A DNA stretch of 64,000 bases, from assembly GCF_041081105.1 (NCBI RefSeq), contig NZ_CP163528.1:2976001-3040000 (forward strand). The letters run 5' to 3'. The position numbers were made by a program, and so were the translations under genes. This document shows positions 51,957 through 61,801 of this stretch, one piece after another (the stretch's first letter is position 1; each line of letters begins with the position of its first letter). The notes beneath the pieces were generated by a model. That model saw nothing but the letters and a program-made list of their open reading frames with translations, did not search any database and was not told where the DNA came from. The stretch is from Promicromonospora sp. Populi. GTDB taxonomy: Bacteria > Actinomycetota > Actinomycetes > Actinomycetales > Cellulomonadaceae.

Positions 51957-53774
51957 ATGCAGATCTCGCTAAGTTCGGCTCTTGCGCGGCGCCTCGGCGC
52001 GGCGTTGACGGGCGGCGCGCTCCTCGCGGGCACGCTCGCCGGAGCCCCGGCCGTCGCCGCTCCTTCCACCCTCGCAGCCCCCACCCTCGCAGCCCCCACA
52101 CCGACCACCACAGCAGCCGGAGAATGTGGAGAGGACGACGGGCTCCCCGACTCCAAGATCTCCATCCAGCTCTTCACACACGTCGGTGAGCTCGGGTGGG
52201 GAACACCGGCCCCCGAGACGATCGACCGCGTGCTCGGCGAGGTGGCCAACGCCGGCTTCACCAACGTCGAGCCGTTCAGCCAGCCCTACTCGATGCCGGT
52301 AGACGAGTACAAGGAGATCCTCGACAGGCACGGCCTGGAGGTGTCCTCGAGCCACGGCAGCACGGACTGGGACACGTGGCCCGAGACGGTCGCCTACGCC
52401 GTCGCGCTGGGCCAGGACTACATCGGGACCGGCGGCATGGCGGGCAACTACGGCACCTACGAGGAAGCGCTCGCGACCGCGGCGTACGTCAACCAGCTCG
52501 GCCAGTACGCGCACGAGAACGGCGCGAACAAGATCGTGCTGCACAACCACCAGAGCGAGTTCACCACGCGGTACCCCCACCCGGAGACGGGTGAGATGGT
52601 CAGCGCCTGGCAGGTCATCGAGGCGAACACCGACCCGCGCTACGTCACGTTCCAGCTCGACGTCGGCTGGGCCGCGGACGCCGGCATCGACGTCCCGGCG
52701 TGGATCGAGGAGTACGGGGACCGCATCGAACTCCTCCACGTCAAGGACGCCGTGAACGTCAACGCCGAAGGCGACCCGAGGCAGGTCGCCCTCGGCAACG
52801 GCGACATCGACCTTCCGGCGATCATCGCCGCAGCCGAGCCGTACGTGGAGTACTACACCTACGAGTGGGACTACGCGCCGTCGTTCGAGTCCTCTGCGGA
52901 GTCCTACCAGTACCTGCGCTGCTACTTGTCCGACGGCGGGGGCGGCGACCAGTGCGAGGACGAGGACGAGGAGTCGCTCGCGCTGGGCCGACCGGTGACG
53001 ACGTCCAGCATCGACGACCCCTCTCGCAGCGGCGACATGGCGGTGGACGGCAACGCCGGCACCCGCTGGGGCAGCCAGTGGAACGAGCCGGAGTGGATCG
53101 CGGTGGACCTCGGCGCGAGCTACGACCTCAGCCGCGTCGTCATCGACTGGGAGACCGCGTTCGCGTCGGGGTACGAGATCCAGACCTCGCCGGACGGCGA
53201 GACCTGGACCACGGTGCATACCGTCGCCGACGGTGACGGCTTCTTCGACAACATCGCCCTCTCAGGCACGGGCCAGCACGTGCGCCTCTACGCGACCGAG
53301 CGTGGGACGCAGTGGGGCTTCTCCATCTATGAGCTGGAGATCTACGGCACGCCGAGCGGCGAGCAGCCCGAGCCGGAGCCCGTGGCTCGCGGCGCCGGGT
53401 ATTGGACGTCGGAGTACCGGCAGGTCAAGAACCCGGACTACACGACCGACGAGCTGCTGTGCTTCCTCACCATCACGCGCGCGCAGAGCGACGTGTTCGA
53501 CGAGGAGGTCGACCTGACCACGCTGGACGACGCCCTGCAGGTGCTGTGGGCGCGCAACCACGACGAGTGGGTCGACGTCTTCGACCGGCAGCTGCTCACC
53601 TTGTGGCTCAACGTCGCGACGGGCTCGGTCTCCCTGGAGGACCCGCTCGGCGGGGGCCGCACGGTCGGCGACCTGCTGCACGCCATCGAGGCCGCGCGCC
53701 TCGACGAGGGCGCGACGCGGACGGACCTCAAGGAGTACCAGAACGCACTGGAGGCAGCGAGCACCCAGCACTGA
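51957..53774 (+). CDS. Secreted sugar phosphate isomerase-like TIM barrel with discoidin domain
   Basis: 605 residues. Signal peptide to about residue 45 with an Ala/Pro/Thr linker. Then a xylose-isomerase-like TIM barrel (about residues 60-320) with SIQLFTHVGELGWGTPAPETIDRVL, GLEVSSSHGSTDWDTW, VLHNHQSEF, FQLDVGWAADAGIDV and LLHVKDAV, keeping likely metal-binding His/Asp/Glu. A coagulation factor 5/8 (discoidin) carbohydrate-binding domain follows (about 345-465), then ~130 residues of helical tail (WTSEYRQVKNPDYTTDELLCFLTITRAQS) that I do not recognise. It probably acts on sugars outside the cell. Confidence 0.85.
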   Translation: MQISLSSALARRLGAALTGGALLAGTLAGAPAVAAPSTLAAPTLAAPTPTTTAAGECGEDDGLPDSKISIQLFTHVGELGWGTPAPETIDRVLGEVANAGFTNVEPFSQPYSMPVDEYKEILDRHGLEVSSSHGSTDWDTWPETVAYAVALGQDYIGTGGMAGNYGTYEEALATAAYVNQLGQYAHENGANKIVLHNHQSEFTTRYPHPETGEMVSAWQVIEANTDPRYVTFQLDVGWAADAGIDVPAWIEEYGDRIELLHVKDAVNVNAEGDPRQVALGNGDIDLPAIIAAAEPYVEYYTYEWDYAPSFESSAESYQYLRCYLSDGGGGDQCEDEDEESLALGRPVTTSSIDDPSRSGDMAVDGNAGTRWGSQWNEPEWIAVDLGASYDLSRVVIDWETAFASGYEIQTSPDGETWTTVHTVADGDGFFDNIALSGTGQHVRLYATERGTQWGFSIYELEIYGTPSGEQPEPEPVARGAGYWTSEYRQVKNPDYTTDELLCFLTITRAQSDVFDEEVDLTTLDDALQVLWARNHDEWVDVFDRQLLTLWLNVATGSVSLEDPLGGGRTVGDLLHAIEAARLDEGATRTDLKEYQNALEAASTQH

Positions 53775-53791
53775 ACGGCGCCTAGCAACGA

Positions 53792-53839
53792 AGAGACCCC
53801 GCTTGACCGGAGCATCTGCCCTGGTCAAGCGGAGTCTCT
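53792..53839. terminator. Terminator hairpin between convergent genes
   Basis: Arms AGAGACCCCGCTTGACC (53792-53808) and GGTCAAGCGGAGTCTCT (53823-53839) pair with a single mismatch around a 14-nt loop. It lies 17 bp after the TIM-barrel gene stop and before the end of the ABC permease gene. Confidence 0.8.
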
Positions 53840-53877
53840 GCCTGTGGAGCCAGGGAACGGGCTGAAGCAGCGGCACC

Positions 53878-54669
53878 TCAGACATTGGTGAGCCGCCGCC
53901 AGGCCTGCACGACTGCGGCGATGGCCAGCGGGGCGACCGCCGCGGCGAGCAGCAGGTTGGGCAGGCCGACGGCAGCCGCGGCGTCGGCCCCGCCCATGCC
54001 TGCCCACAGGGAGGGTGCGGCGTAGGGGAACCACGAGCCGCCGCCGAGCAGCACCACGATCTGGGTGAGCGCGACCACACCGACCAGGGCGCCGACGGTG
54101 CCGAGCTGGCTGCGCGTCACCGTCGCGACCCAGGCGAACGGCAGGGCTAGGCCCCCGCCGAGGAGCCCTGCGACGACCGCGTTCCGCGCCCCGGCCCAGG
54201 CCGCCAAGGGCTCGCCCGAACCCGCGGCGACGACTGCCGAGGCGGCCGTGGTCACGGCGACGGCCAGCACCACGCATCCCGAGATCCAGGCCAGCGCGAT
54301 CAGGCACTTGGCCAGGGCGATCGTGCCGCGCGCCACGGCGAGGCCGAACAGTGCGCCCGCCGTCCCGCTCTCCAGCTCGCGCCCGAACGACCACGCGACG
54401 AAGAACCCGCCGGCGGCCAGCGCGGCGACGGACAGGACCTGGGCGCACACCAGCAGGTGCGTGGTGGCAAGGTCGCCGGTGGCGTAGTCCGCCAGCTTGG
54501 CTGCCGTCGGGCCCACAGCGCGTGGTGACCGGGCCAGCGCCACCATGCCCACGCTACCGAGCGGTACCAGCACGACGAGCAGCAGGGTCGCCAGGCGTGC
54601 GACGACCGAGCGGCGCAGCTTGAGCGCCTCGACAGCGAGCGCGGCTCGGAGGGCAGCGACGGCGGTCAT
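53878..54669 (-). CDS. ABC-2 type exporter permease
   Basis: 263 residues with about six hydrophobic helices in the ABC-2 layout (short cytoplasmic N-terminus VEALKLRRSVVARLATLLLV, then helices in pairs). It contains the FGRELESGTAGALFGLAV segment typical of this family. Together with the ATPase at 54720 it should export an unknown compound. Last gene of a three-gene operon headed by a TetR. Gap to the ATPase is 50 bp. Confidence 0.82.
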   Translation of the reverse strand: MTAVAALRAALAVEALKLRRSVVARLATLLLVVLVPLGSVGMVALARSPRAVGPTAAKLADYATGDLATTHLLVCAQVLSVAALAAGGFFVAWSFGRELESGTAGALFGLAVARGTIALAKCLIALAWISGCVVLAVAVTTAASAVVAAGSGEPLAAWAGARNAVVAGLLGGGLALPFAWVATVTRSQLGTVGALVGVVALTQIVVLLGGGSWFPYAAPSLWAGMGGADAAAAVGLPNLLLAAAVAPLAIAAVVQAWRRLTNV

Positions 54670-54719
54670 GAGCCCGCCGCCGAGCGAATGTCGGCATCAA
54701 GCACCATGGCGAAGAACCG

Positions 54720-55394
54720 CTACTCCAGATCAGTCCCACCGGGTTCCAGACGCCCGACGTCGCGTCCGGCGTGCAGCACGACGATCTCGTCGGAGATGCG
54801 CGCGACCTCGTCGAGGTGATGGCTCGAGACGAGGACCGCCGCGCCGTCGTCGGCCAGACCGCGGACCAGCTCACGCACCAGGACGACGCCCTGCGGATCG
54901 AGGGCGCCGGTTGGCTCATCGAGGATCAGCGCGGTCGGCCGATGGAGGGTCGCGCAGGCGATCCCCAGGCGCTGACGGTTGCCCATCGAGAGCGTCCTGG
55001 CCTGCGCCTCCCGCCACGGGTCCAGGCCCAGGCGCCCGACGGCGGCGGCGACCCCCGGCCTAGCGGCTCGCCCGGGCAGCCCGTGCAGCAGGGCGGCGCA
55101 GAACAGATTCTCGGTGACGGTCAGCTCCGGGTAGACCAGCGGGGTCTCCACCGCCTGGCCGAACCGCATCGCGGCATCGGCCGGCAGATCAGCCGGATCG
55201 TGGCCAAGGACGCGGGCCGCGCCATGGGTGGGGCGAAGGCGGCCGGCCAGCGCGCGCAGCGCAGTCGTCTTGCCCGCGCCGTTGAGGCCGATCAGGGCCG
55301 TGACCCGGCCGGCCCGGACCGTCAGCGAGAGGTGGTCCAGGGCAACCCGGCCACCGAAGGCATGCGAGACGTCGTCGAGCACGAGGGCGGTCAC
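54720..55394 (-). CDS. ABC transporter ATP-binding protein
   Basis: 224 residues. Walker A GLNGAGKTT (residues 36-44), signature LSMGNRQRLGIACAT (MGNRQ in place of the usual SGGQ), Walker B ALILDEPTGALDPQG and the switch His in VLVSSHHLDEV. The ATG overlaps the stop of the TetR gene. Shorter than the usual ~300-residue exporter ATPases because the C-terminal part is missing. It powers the ABC-2 permease encoded next. Confidence 0.9.
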   Translation of the reverse strand: MTALVLDDVSHAFGGRVALDHLSLTVRAGRVTALIGLNGAGKTTALRALAGRLRPTHGAARVLGHDPADLPADAAMRFGQAVETPLVYPELTVTENLFCAALLHGLPGRAARPGVAAAVGRLGLDPWREAQARTLSMGNRQRLGIACATLHRPTALILDEPTGALDPQGVVLVRELVRGLADDGAAVLVSSHHLDEVARISDEIVVLHAGRDVGRLEPGGTDLE

Positions 55395-55957
55395 GGGGTG
55401 GCTCCTGCCGGAGCGAGCAGCGCCAGGGCACGGCGGACCAGGTCTGCGAGCGTGACGTCGACGGGCGCGGAACCCCAGGCCAGGAGGGCTGCGGTAGTGG
55501 CCGCAAGACAGGCGGAGACGGCAATGGCGGCGTCAAGCGGATCGACCCCGTCGGCGACGAGCCGCTCCACGATCGCGTCCTGCGTGGCCCCGGTGCCGAC
55601 CGATACCGCGGCGCGAAGCGAGGGGTACTGCGCGACCAGGGCCACGCGACGTCTCGCCGTCGCGTCCTCGGTGGGCGTGATGTCGCCGAGCGCGGCCAGC
55701 AGGCCGCGGCGGGTGCGCTCCAGCGGGGAGAGGGCGGTCGGCTGAGCGCCGACGGCCTCGGCGATCAGGGGGTCGTAGGGGTCGGTCACGAGTACGGCGT
55801 CCTTGGTGGCGAAGTGCCGGAAGAACGTCATGGAGGTGACGCCCGCGGTGTCGGCGATCTGGTTCACCGTGGTGGCGTCGTAGCCCTGGCGCTCGAAGAG
55901 GTCGAGCGCCGCATCGAGGATGCGAGCCCGGGTGCGGAGGGTGCGGAGTGTGACCAC
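55391..55957 (-). CDS. TetR family repressor of the ABC exporter
   Basis: 188 residues from the GTG at 55957. Helix-turn-helix: VNQIADTAGVTSMTFFRHFATKDAVLV. The ATPase start overlaps its stop. A -10-like TAACAT lies six bases before the GTG, so translation may again be leaderless, and a perfect palindrome (55961-55983) covers the promoter. Most likely a self-regulating repressor of its own operon, released by the exported compound. Confidence 0.88.
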   Translation of the reverse strand: MVTLRTLRTRARILDAALDLFERQGYDATTVNQIADTAGVTSMTFFRHFATKDAVLVTDPYDPLIAEAVGAQPTALSPLERTRRGLLAALGDITPTEDATARRRVALVAQYPSLRAAVSVGTGATQDAIVERLVADGVDPLDAAIAVSACLAATTAALLAWGSAPVDVTLADLVRRALALLAPAGATP

Positions 55958-55960
55958 CCC

Positions 55961-55983
55961 ATAATGTTAGTCACTAACATTAT
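55961..55983. promoter_or_regulatory. Perfect TetR operator before the ABC exporter operon
   Basis: ATAATGTTAGT (55961-55971), one base C, and ACTAACATTAT (55973-55983): 11-bp arms without mismatch. It lies 3 bp before the GTG of the TetR gene and contains -10-like elements on the minus strand. Confidence 0.85.
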
Positions 55984-56041
55984 AGTTGGGCAAGGAACGC
56001 CCGCCGACTGCCCCGGACCAGCGGGCGGGCGCTGGAAGACG

Positions 56042-56083
56042 CCTCCGGGTTGGCCTGCACTACCTCCGGGTTGGCCTGGACTA
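56042..56083. repeat. 21-bp tandem direct repeat before nhaA
   Basis: Two copies in a row of CCTCCGGGTTGGCCTG plus CACTA or GACTA (56042-56062, 56063-56083) that differ at one base. Non-coding as far as can be seen. May be a regulator-binding pair for nhaA, which starts 107 bp downstream. Confidence 0.7.
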
Positions 56084-56189
56084 CTGGGTGGGCAGGTAAG
56101 GTGGACGCAGGTGTGCCGGGAAGTCTGGTCGGCGTGGACCGGCCGTGGGCCGGTCCAGTTGAGACGACCCCACTTCCGAGAGGCCCTTC

Positions 56190-57482
56190 GTGCCCCGCAC
56201 CACCTCTGCCCTCCCCTTCACCCAGCGTCTGCGCACCTGGGCGTCCCGCGAGACCACCGGGGGTGCGCTCCTGATCGGAGCGGCGATCCTGGCGCTGCTG
56301 TGGGCCAACTCCCCCTGGCGCGAGGCATACGCGGCGCTGTCGGCCACCGTCGCCGGCCCCGCCATGCTCGGCCCGCTGCCCGTCCATCTCGACCTTTCGC
56401 TGAGCACCTGGGCCGCTGACGGCCTGCTCGCGATCTTCTTCTTCGTGGTCGGCGTCGAGCTCAAGCACGAGTTCGTGGCCGGGAGCCTGCGCAACCCCAA
56501 AGAGGCCGGCGTCCCGATGGTCGCCGCGGTGGGCGGCATGGCCGTACCTGCCCTGGTCTATGTGGGCGTGCTGGTAGCGCTCGGCGACCCGGGCGCCCTG
56601 CACGGGTGGGCCATCCCGACGGCTACCGACATCGCGTTCGCCGTCGGTGTCCTGGCGATCTTCGGGCGTGGCCTGCCCATCGCGATCCGCACGTTCCTGC
56701 TCACGCTCGCCGTGGTGGACGACCTGCTGGCGATCGTCGTGATCGCGATCTTCTACACCGAGTCCATCCACTGGTGGCCGCTGGCCGGCGCTCTCGTCTG
56801 TGTGGCCTTGTTCGCCTGGCACGTCCGGGCGCGCACACCCCGGTGGTTCGTCCTGCTCCCGCTCGCCCTGGTCGCGTGGACGCTGATGCACTCCTCGGGC
56901 GTGCACGCCACCATCGCCGGCGTTCTGCTCGGCTTCACCGTCCCCGCGATCGCCCGGCACGGCGAGGCCGACTCCCGCACCCACACGTTCGAGCACGCCA
57001 TCCGGCCGTTCTCCCAGGGCCTCGCGCTGCCCATTTTCGCGTTCTTCGCCGCCGGCGTCTCCCTGGTCGACGGCGACGGGCCCGGCGCCCTGATCGGCCA
57101 GCCGGTGGTGCTCGCAATCACCCTCGCCCTCGTGCTCGGCAAGCTCGTCGGCGTGCTCGGCGCCACCGCCCTGATCACGCGCCTCACCCCGCTGCGCCTG
57201 CCCGACGGCATCGGCGTACGCGACCTGCTGCCCGTGGGTTTCCTGGCTGGTATCGGGTTCACCGTGTCGCTGCTGATCAGCGAGCTGTCGTTCGGCGACT
57301 CCGAGCACGCCGACGGCGCCAAGATCGCGATCCTCGGCGCCTCGGTGCTCGCCGCGATCCTCGGCGCGATCTCGCTGCGCTGGGACGCGCGCCGCGCACG
57401 CACCGCGGACATGAACCTCGACGGCCGACCCGACGAGGTCGCCGGCTACATCGGCGACGCCAAGGACCGAGAGACCCACTGA
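56190..57482 (+). CDS. nhaA: NhaA Na+/H+ antiporter
   Basis: 430 residues, GTG start. Signatures: GGALLIGAAILALLWANSPW at the start, DGLLAIFFFVVGVELKHEFVAGSL, the functional pair of aspartates in PTATDIAFAVGVLAIFG and LTLAVVDDLLAIVVIAIFYT, and the end HSSGVHATIAGVLLGFTVP. Eleven to twelve helices. It exports sodium in exchange for protons and helps at alkaline pH or high salt. Nothing links it to a local regulator apart from the tandem repeat. Confidence 0.95.
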   Translation: MPRTTSALPFTQRLRTWASRETTGGALLIGAAILALLWANSPWREAYAALSATVAGPAMLGPLPVHLDLSLSTWAADGLLAIFFFVVGVELKHEFVAGSLRNPKEAGVPMVAAVGGMAVPALVYVGVLVALGDPGALHGWAIPTATDIAFAVGVLAIFGRGLPIAIRTFLLTLAVVDDLLAIVVIAIFYTESIHWWPLAGALVCVALFAWHVRARTPRWFVLLPLALVAWTLMHSSGVHATIAGVLLGFTVPAIARHGEADSRTHTFEHAIRPFSQGLALPIFAFFAAGVSLVDGDGPGALIGQPVVLAITLALVLGKLVGVLGATALITRLTPLRLPDGIGVRDLLPVGFLAGIGFTVSLLISELSFGDSEHADGAKIAILGASVLAAILGAISLRWDARRARTADMNLDGRPDEVAGYIGDAKDRETH

Positions 57483-57559
57483 TCTGCTCTCGCCTGCCAT
57501 CTCGCGCTCGTAGCCAGACGATGCAGCCGAGCCGTCCGATGAAGCGGCATGGCCGGCCG

Positions 57560-58399
57560 TCAGTACGTCTTCAGACCGTGCGCCCGGAACTGGTCCCGCA
57601 CGCGCTCGGTCAGCTCGGCCGACGGCGGCTGGGTCGCGTCGAGCGCGTAGGTGCGCCCGAGCGCGGCCCACTTGTAGCGCCCCATCTGGTGAAAGGGCAG
57701 CACCTCGACCCGGGTGACGGTGCCAGGCCTGATCTCGTTCAGCTCGGCCACGTAGGCGGCGACCCGTTCGACGTTCTTGACGTCGTCGGTCAGGCCGGGG
57801 ACCAGGACGAAACGGACCCAGACCTCGGGGGCGCGCCCTCCGGCGTCCCGCAGGCCGGCCCGGGCGAGACGCCGCCCGAACGCCAGCGTCGGCGCCAGCT
57901 CACCGCCCGTGACCCGGCGATAGGTGTCGGGGTCACCGGACTTTACGTCGAGCAGGACCAGGTCGGTGTCGGCGAGCATTCGGTCGGTGAGATTCGCGCC
58001 GAGGAAGCCGGAGGTGTCCAGCGTGGTGTGCACGCCCATCTCCTTGGCGCCCCGCAGCACCCGCGCCGCGAAGGCCGGCTGCATCAGCACCTCACCGCCG
58101 GACAAGGTCAGTCCGCCGCTCGTCGCCCGGAACACCGGAAGGTAGCGGCGCACACGCGCGAGGATCTGCTCGGCCGTGACCGGCTCCCCGTCCTTCATCT
58201 CGAGCATGTCCGGGTTGTGGCAGTACAGGCAGCGCAGCGGACAACCCGAAAGGAACACCGTGAGCCGGGTGCCCGGCCCGTCCACGGCGGTCACCAGCTC
58301 CCACGAGTGCACCGAGCCCAGCTCGCCGGCCCGCATCGCGGCCAGCCGCTGCGACCGCAGGGAGGGAGTGACGGGAGCCGGCGCCTGGAGGGTCATCAC
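57560..58399 (-). CDS. pflA: Pyruvate formate-lyase activating enzyme (radical SAM)
   Basis: 279 residues. The 4Fe-4S/SAM site is C53-C57-C60 in [29 protein letters not shown] and DTSGFLG follow the family pattern. It abstracts hydrogen from glycine in PflB to form the glycyl radical. Its start overlaps the pflB stop, so the two are translated together. About 25 residues longer at the N-terminus than E. coli PflA. Confidence 0.95.
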   Translation of the reverse strand: MMTLQAPAPVTPSLRSQRLAAMRAGELGSVHSWELVTAVDGPGTRLTVFLSGCPLRCLYCHNPDMLEMKDGEPVTAEQILARVRRYLPVFRATSGGLTLSGGEVLMQPAFAARVLRGAKEMGVHTTLDTSGFLGANLTDRMLADTDLVLLDVKSGDPDTYRRVTGGELAPTLAFGRRLARAGLRDAGGRAPEVWVRFVLVPGLTDDVKNVERVAAYVAELNEIRPGTVTRVEVLPFHQMGRYKWAALGRTYALDATQPPSAELTERVRDQFRAHGLKTY

Positions 58400-60675
58400 A
58401 GCGACCCGTGGAAGGTCCTGCTCAGCACGTCGAGCTGCTGCTCGCGTGTCAGCCGGACGAAGTTCACGGCGTACCCGGAGACCCTGATCGTCAGCTGCGG
58501 GTAGTTCTCGGGGTGCTCCATGGCGTCCACGAGGGTCTCCCGGTTCAGCACGTTGACGTTCATGTGGTACCCGTCCAGGCCCACCGACGCGTCCAGCAGG
58601 CCCGCCAGGTTGACGACCTGCTCCTCGCGGGTCCGGCCCAGACCGGACGGCACCACCGTGTTGGTCAGCGAGATGCCGTCCTGCGCCTGGTCGTACGGCA
58701 GCTTGGCCACCGACAGCGCCGAGGCGAGCATCCCGTGCGTGTCGCGCCCGTTCATCGGGTTGGCACCCGGGGAGAACGGCTCGCCTGCCCGCCGCCCGTC
58801 GGGGGTGTTGCCGGTGGCCTTGCCGTAGACGACGTTCGACGTGATGGTCAGGACGGACTGGGTGGGCAGCGCGTCCCGGTACGTCTTGTGGCGGCGGATC
58901 TTGTCCATGAAGGACTCGACGAGCTCGACGGCGATGGAGTCGGCCCGGTCGTCGTCGTTCCCGTAGGTCGGGAACGATCCATCGACCTCGTAGTCGACCG
59001 CGACGCCGCGCTCGTCGAACACCGGCGTGACGCGGGCGTACCGGATCGCGCTCAGGGAGTCCGCCGTCACCGACAGCCCGGCGATGCCGCAGGCCATCGT
59101 GCGCAGCACGTCGCGGTCGTGCAGCGCCATCTCCAGCCGCTCGTACGCGTACTTGTCGTGCATGTAGTGGATGACGTTCAGCGCCTCCACATAGGTCGCC
59201 GCGAGCCAGCTCATGGTCGTGTCGAGGCGGCCGCGGACGTCGTCGTACTCAAGAGGGCGGCCTGCAGGGACGGGAGGAAAGGCCGGCGAGACCTGTTCGC
59301 CGCTGATCTCGTCGCGTCCGCCGTTGATCGCGTACAGCAGGGCCTTGGCCAGGTTCACGCGCGCGCCGAAGAACTGCATCTGCTTGCCGACCGCCATGGG
59401 AGAGACGCAGCAGGCGATCGCGGCGTCGTCGCCCCACGCGGTGCGGATCTGTCGGTCCGACTCGTACTGCAGGGCACTGGTGTCGATGGACACCCGGGCG
59501 CAGAAGTCCTTGAACCCGCGCGGCAGGTCCTGGCTCCAGAACACCGTGAGGTTCGGCTCGGGAGCCGGGCCGAGGTTGTACAGGGTCTGCAGGTAGCGGA
59601 ACGAGGTCCTCGTGACCAGGGTGCGGGCGTCGTCCCCCATACCGCCCACGGTCTCGGTGACCCAGGTCGGGTCGCCCGAGAAAAGCGAGTCGTACTCGGG
59701 TGTGCGCAGGAAGCGCACGATCCGCAGCTTGATGACGAAGTCGTCGACGAGCTCTTGCGCCTGCTCCTCCGTGATCAGGCCCGCTGCCAGGTCCCGCTGG
59801 AAGTACACGTCCAGGAACGTCGAGGTGCGGCCCAGTGACATCGCGGCGCCGTTCTGCTCCTTGACCGCGCCCAGATACGCGAAGTAGAGCCACTGCACGG
59901 CTTCCCGAGCCGTCCTGGCCGGTCCGGAGATGTCACAGCCGTACGAGGCGGCCATCTCCTTGAGCTCGCCCAGCGCTCGGATCTGCTCGGCGTGCTCCTC
60001 CCGCTCGCGGACGACGTTCTCGCTGAACGGCTGCGCGTCGAGGCCGAGCTTGTCCGCACTCTTGGCCTCGATCAGGGCGTCGACGCCGTACAGGGCCACC
60101 CGGCGGTAGTCGCCGATGATCCGCCCCCGGCCGTAGGCGTCCGGCAGGCCCGTGATGATGTGGCTGCGCCGGCCGGCGCGGACATCGGGCGAGTATGCGT
60201 CGAAGACGCCCTCGTTGTGAGTCTTGCGGTACTTGGTAAAGGTCTCCTTGACGGACTCGTCCACGTCATAGCCGTAGGTCTTCAGCGATGTCTCGACCAG
60301 GCGCCAGCCACCGTTCGGCATGATCGCGCGCTTCAGGGGCGCGTCGGTCTGCAGACCGACGATCAGCTCGGCGGAGCGGTCGATGTAGCCGGGCGAGTGC
60401 GATGTGATGCCCGCCGGGGTGTGCGGGTCGACGTCGTACACACCCTTGGCCCGCTCCTCCGGGAACATGGCGCTCACGGTGTCCCACACGTGCGTGGTGC
60501 GGGCGGTCGGCCCGGCGAGGAAGCTCGCGTCGCCTTCGTACGGTGTGTAGTTGCGCTGGATGAAGTCGCGCACGTCCACCTGGTCCTGCCAGGGTCCGCC
60601 GGCGAACCCCGCCCATGCGGAGTTCGGTTCGGTACCCGGCACGGGGAGGGCCGGTGCGCCATGGACGGTGGTCAT
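58396..60675 (-). CDS. pflB: Formate C-acetyltransferase (pyruvate formate-lyase)
   Basis: 759 residues. Active-site cysteines C422/C423 in AIACCVSPM and the radical glycine G734 in [13 protein letters not shown] near the C-terminus. It turns pyruvate and CoA into acetyl-CoA and formate without oxygen. Encoded just after an alcohol dehydrogenase (26 bp) and before its activase, so the set adh-pflB-pflA forms a mixed-acid/ethanol fermentation unit. Oxygen-sensitive, which fits control by a hypoxia regulator. Confidence 0.97.
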   Translation of the reverse strand: MTTVHGAPALPVPGTEPNSAWAGFAGGPWQDQVDVRDFIQRNYTPYEGDASFLAGPTARTTHVWDTVSAMFPEERAKGVYDVDPHTPAGITSHSPGYIDRSAELIVGLQTDAPLKRAIMPNGGWRLVETSLKTYGYDVDESVKETFTKYRKTHNEGVFDAYSPDVRAGRRSHIITGLPDAYGRGRIIGDYRRVALYGVDALIEAKSADKLGLDAQPFSENVVREREEHAEQIRALGELKEMAASYGCDISGPARTAREAVQWLYFAYLGAVKEQNGAAMSLGRTSTFLDVYFQRDLAAGLITEEQAQELVDDFVIKLRIVRFLRTPEYDSLFSGDPTWVTETVGGMGDDARTLVTRTSFRYLQTLYNLGPAPEPNLTVFWSQDLPRGFKDFCARVSIDTSALQYESDRQIRTAWGDDAAIACCVSPMAVGKQMQFFGARVNLAKALLYAINGGRDEISGEQVSPAFPPVPAGRPLEYDDVRGRLDTTMSWLAATYVEALNVIHYMHDKYAYERLEMALHDRDVLRTMACGIAGLSVTADSLSAIRYARVTPVFDERGVAVDYEVDGSFPTYGNDDDRADSIAVELVESFMDKIRRHKTYRDALPTQSVLTITSNVVYGKATGNTPDGRRAGEPFSPGANPMNGRDTHGMLASALSVAKLPYDQAQDGISLTNTVVPSGLGRTREEQVVNLAGLLDASVGLDGYHMNVNVLNRETLVDAMEHPENYPQLTIRVSGYAVNFVRLTREQQLDVLSRTFHGSL

Positions 60676-60701
60676 GGTTCGCTCCTGCGTGGTAGTCGGG
60701 C

Positions 60702-61712
60702 TCAGAAGCCGAAGACGATGCGGGCGGGCACCCGGCCGGCCAGCACGTCCGCGAAGGACTCGTTGACCTCGTCGAGCTTGCGCTCCACGGCCACGACCTC
60801 GGTGCGGCCGGCCGCGTGCAGCGCGAACACGTCAGCGAGGTCGTTCCGCGTACCGACGATCGACCCGATCACCGAGATGCCCTTGAGCACCGTGTCGAAG
60901 ATCGGCAGCTGGATCCTGCCCTCGGCGGGCAGCGCCACGCAGACGAGCCGGCCACCCCGGCGCAGCGAGTGGAAGGCCTGGTCGAACGAGGCCGACGACG
61001 CGGCCAGCGCCACCGCGACGTCCGCGCCACCGAGCCGCTGGATGGCCTCGACCGGGTCCTCCCGGGCGGCGTTGACCACGTGGTCCGCGCCGAGGCGGGT
61101 GGCCAGCTCCAGCTTGTGGTCCTCGACGTCGACCGCGATCACGAACGCGCCGGCGATCCGCGCGTACTGCAGCGCGAGGTGGCCCAGCCCGCCGATACCG
61201 AACACGACGACGGTCTCCGCGGGGGCCACGTTCGCCACCTTGATGGCCTTGTAGGTGGTCACTCCCGCGCAGCTCAGCGGAGCGGCGTCGACCGACGACA
61301 CGCCGTCGGGCACGGGTGTCGCGAACGCTGCGGCCACGACTGCGTACTCGGCGAAGGCCCCGTTGACGGAGTAGCCGGAGTTGGCCTGCTGCTCGCACAG
61401 GGTCTCCCAGCCGCTGATGCAGTAGCGGCACTCGCCGCAGGCGCTGCCGAGCCACGCGATGGCGACCCGCTGGCCGAGGGCGCGGGCGGTCACGTCGGGG
61501 CCGAGCTTCTCGATGCGGCCGACACCCTCGTGCCCCGGGACGAACGGCGGGGACGGCTTGACCGGCCAGTCGCCGTGGGCGGCGTGGATGTCGGTGTGGC
61601 ACAGCCCGCTCGCCTCGATCCGGACCAGCACCTCGCCCGGTCCAGGCTCCGGGACGGGGATCTCCTGGATCTCCAGCGGGGCGGTGAAGTCGGTGACGAC
61701 TGCGGCTCTCAT
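60702..61712 (-). CDS. adhP: Zinc-dependent alcohol dehydrogenase, AdhP-like
   Basis: 336 residues from the ATG at 61712 (GGAG upstream). The catalytic zinc site is in [15 protein letters not shown] and [12 protein letters not shown]; the structural zinc cysteines are in [21 protein letters not shown]; the NAD-binding loop is [17 protein letters not shown]. Preferred substrate is probably ethanol/acetaldehyde, re-oxidising NADH with PflB-derived acetyl units. It heads the fermentation operon and is divergent from a universal stress protein; the gap holds two DosR-like boxes. Confidence 0.92.
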   Translation of the reverse strand: MRAAVVTDFTAPLEIQEIPVPEPGPGEVLVRIEASGLCHTDIHAAHGDWPVKPSPPFVPGHEGVGRIEKLGPDVTARALGQRVAIAWLGSACGECRYCISGWETLCEQQANSGYSVNGAFAEYAVVAAAFATPVPDGVSSVDAAPLSCAGVTTYKAIKVANVAPAETVVVFGIGGLGHLALQYARIAGAFVIAVDVEDHKLELATRLGADHVVNAAREDPVEAIQRLGGADVAVALAASSASFDQAFHSLRRGGRLVCVALPAEGRIQLPIFDTVLKGISVIGSIVGTRNDLADVFALHAAGRTEVVAVERKLDEVNESFADVLAGRVPARIVFGF

Positions 61713-61801
61713 GACGGCTCCGTTCAGACGGTGGTGCTGGACTTGGCAACCGCCGGAGGGGCGGTAGCTCCAACATCTCTCCGCACGGCCTGCGCGTGGC
61801 A

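Noticed and set aside
52000..52110. Repeated CTCGCAGCCCCCACC in the TIM-barrel gene as a regulatory repeat
   Set aside because: It codes for an Ala/Pro/Thr linker (TLAAPTLAAPT) after the signal peptide; protein-level repeat only.
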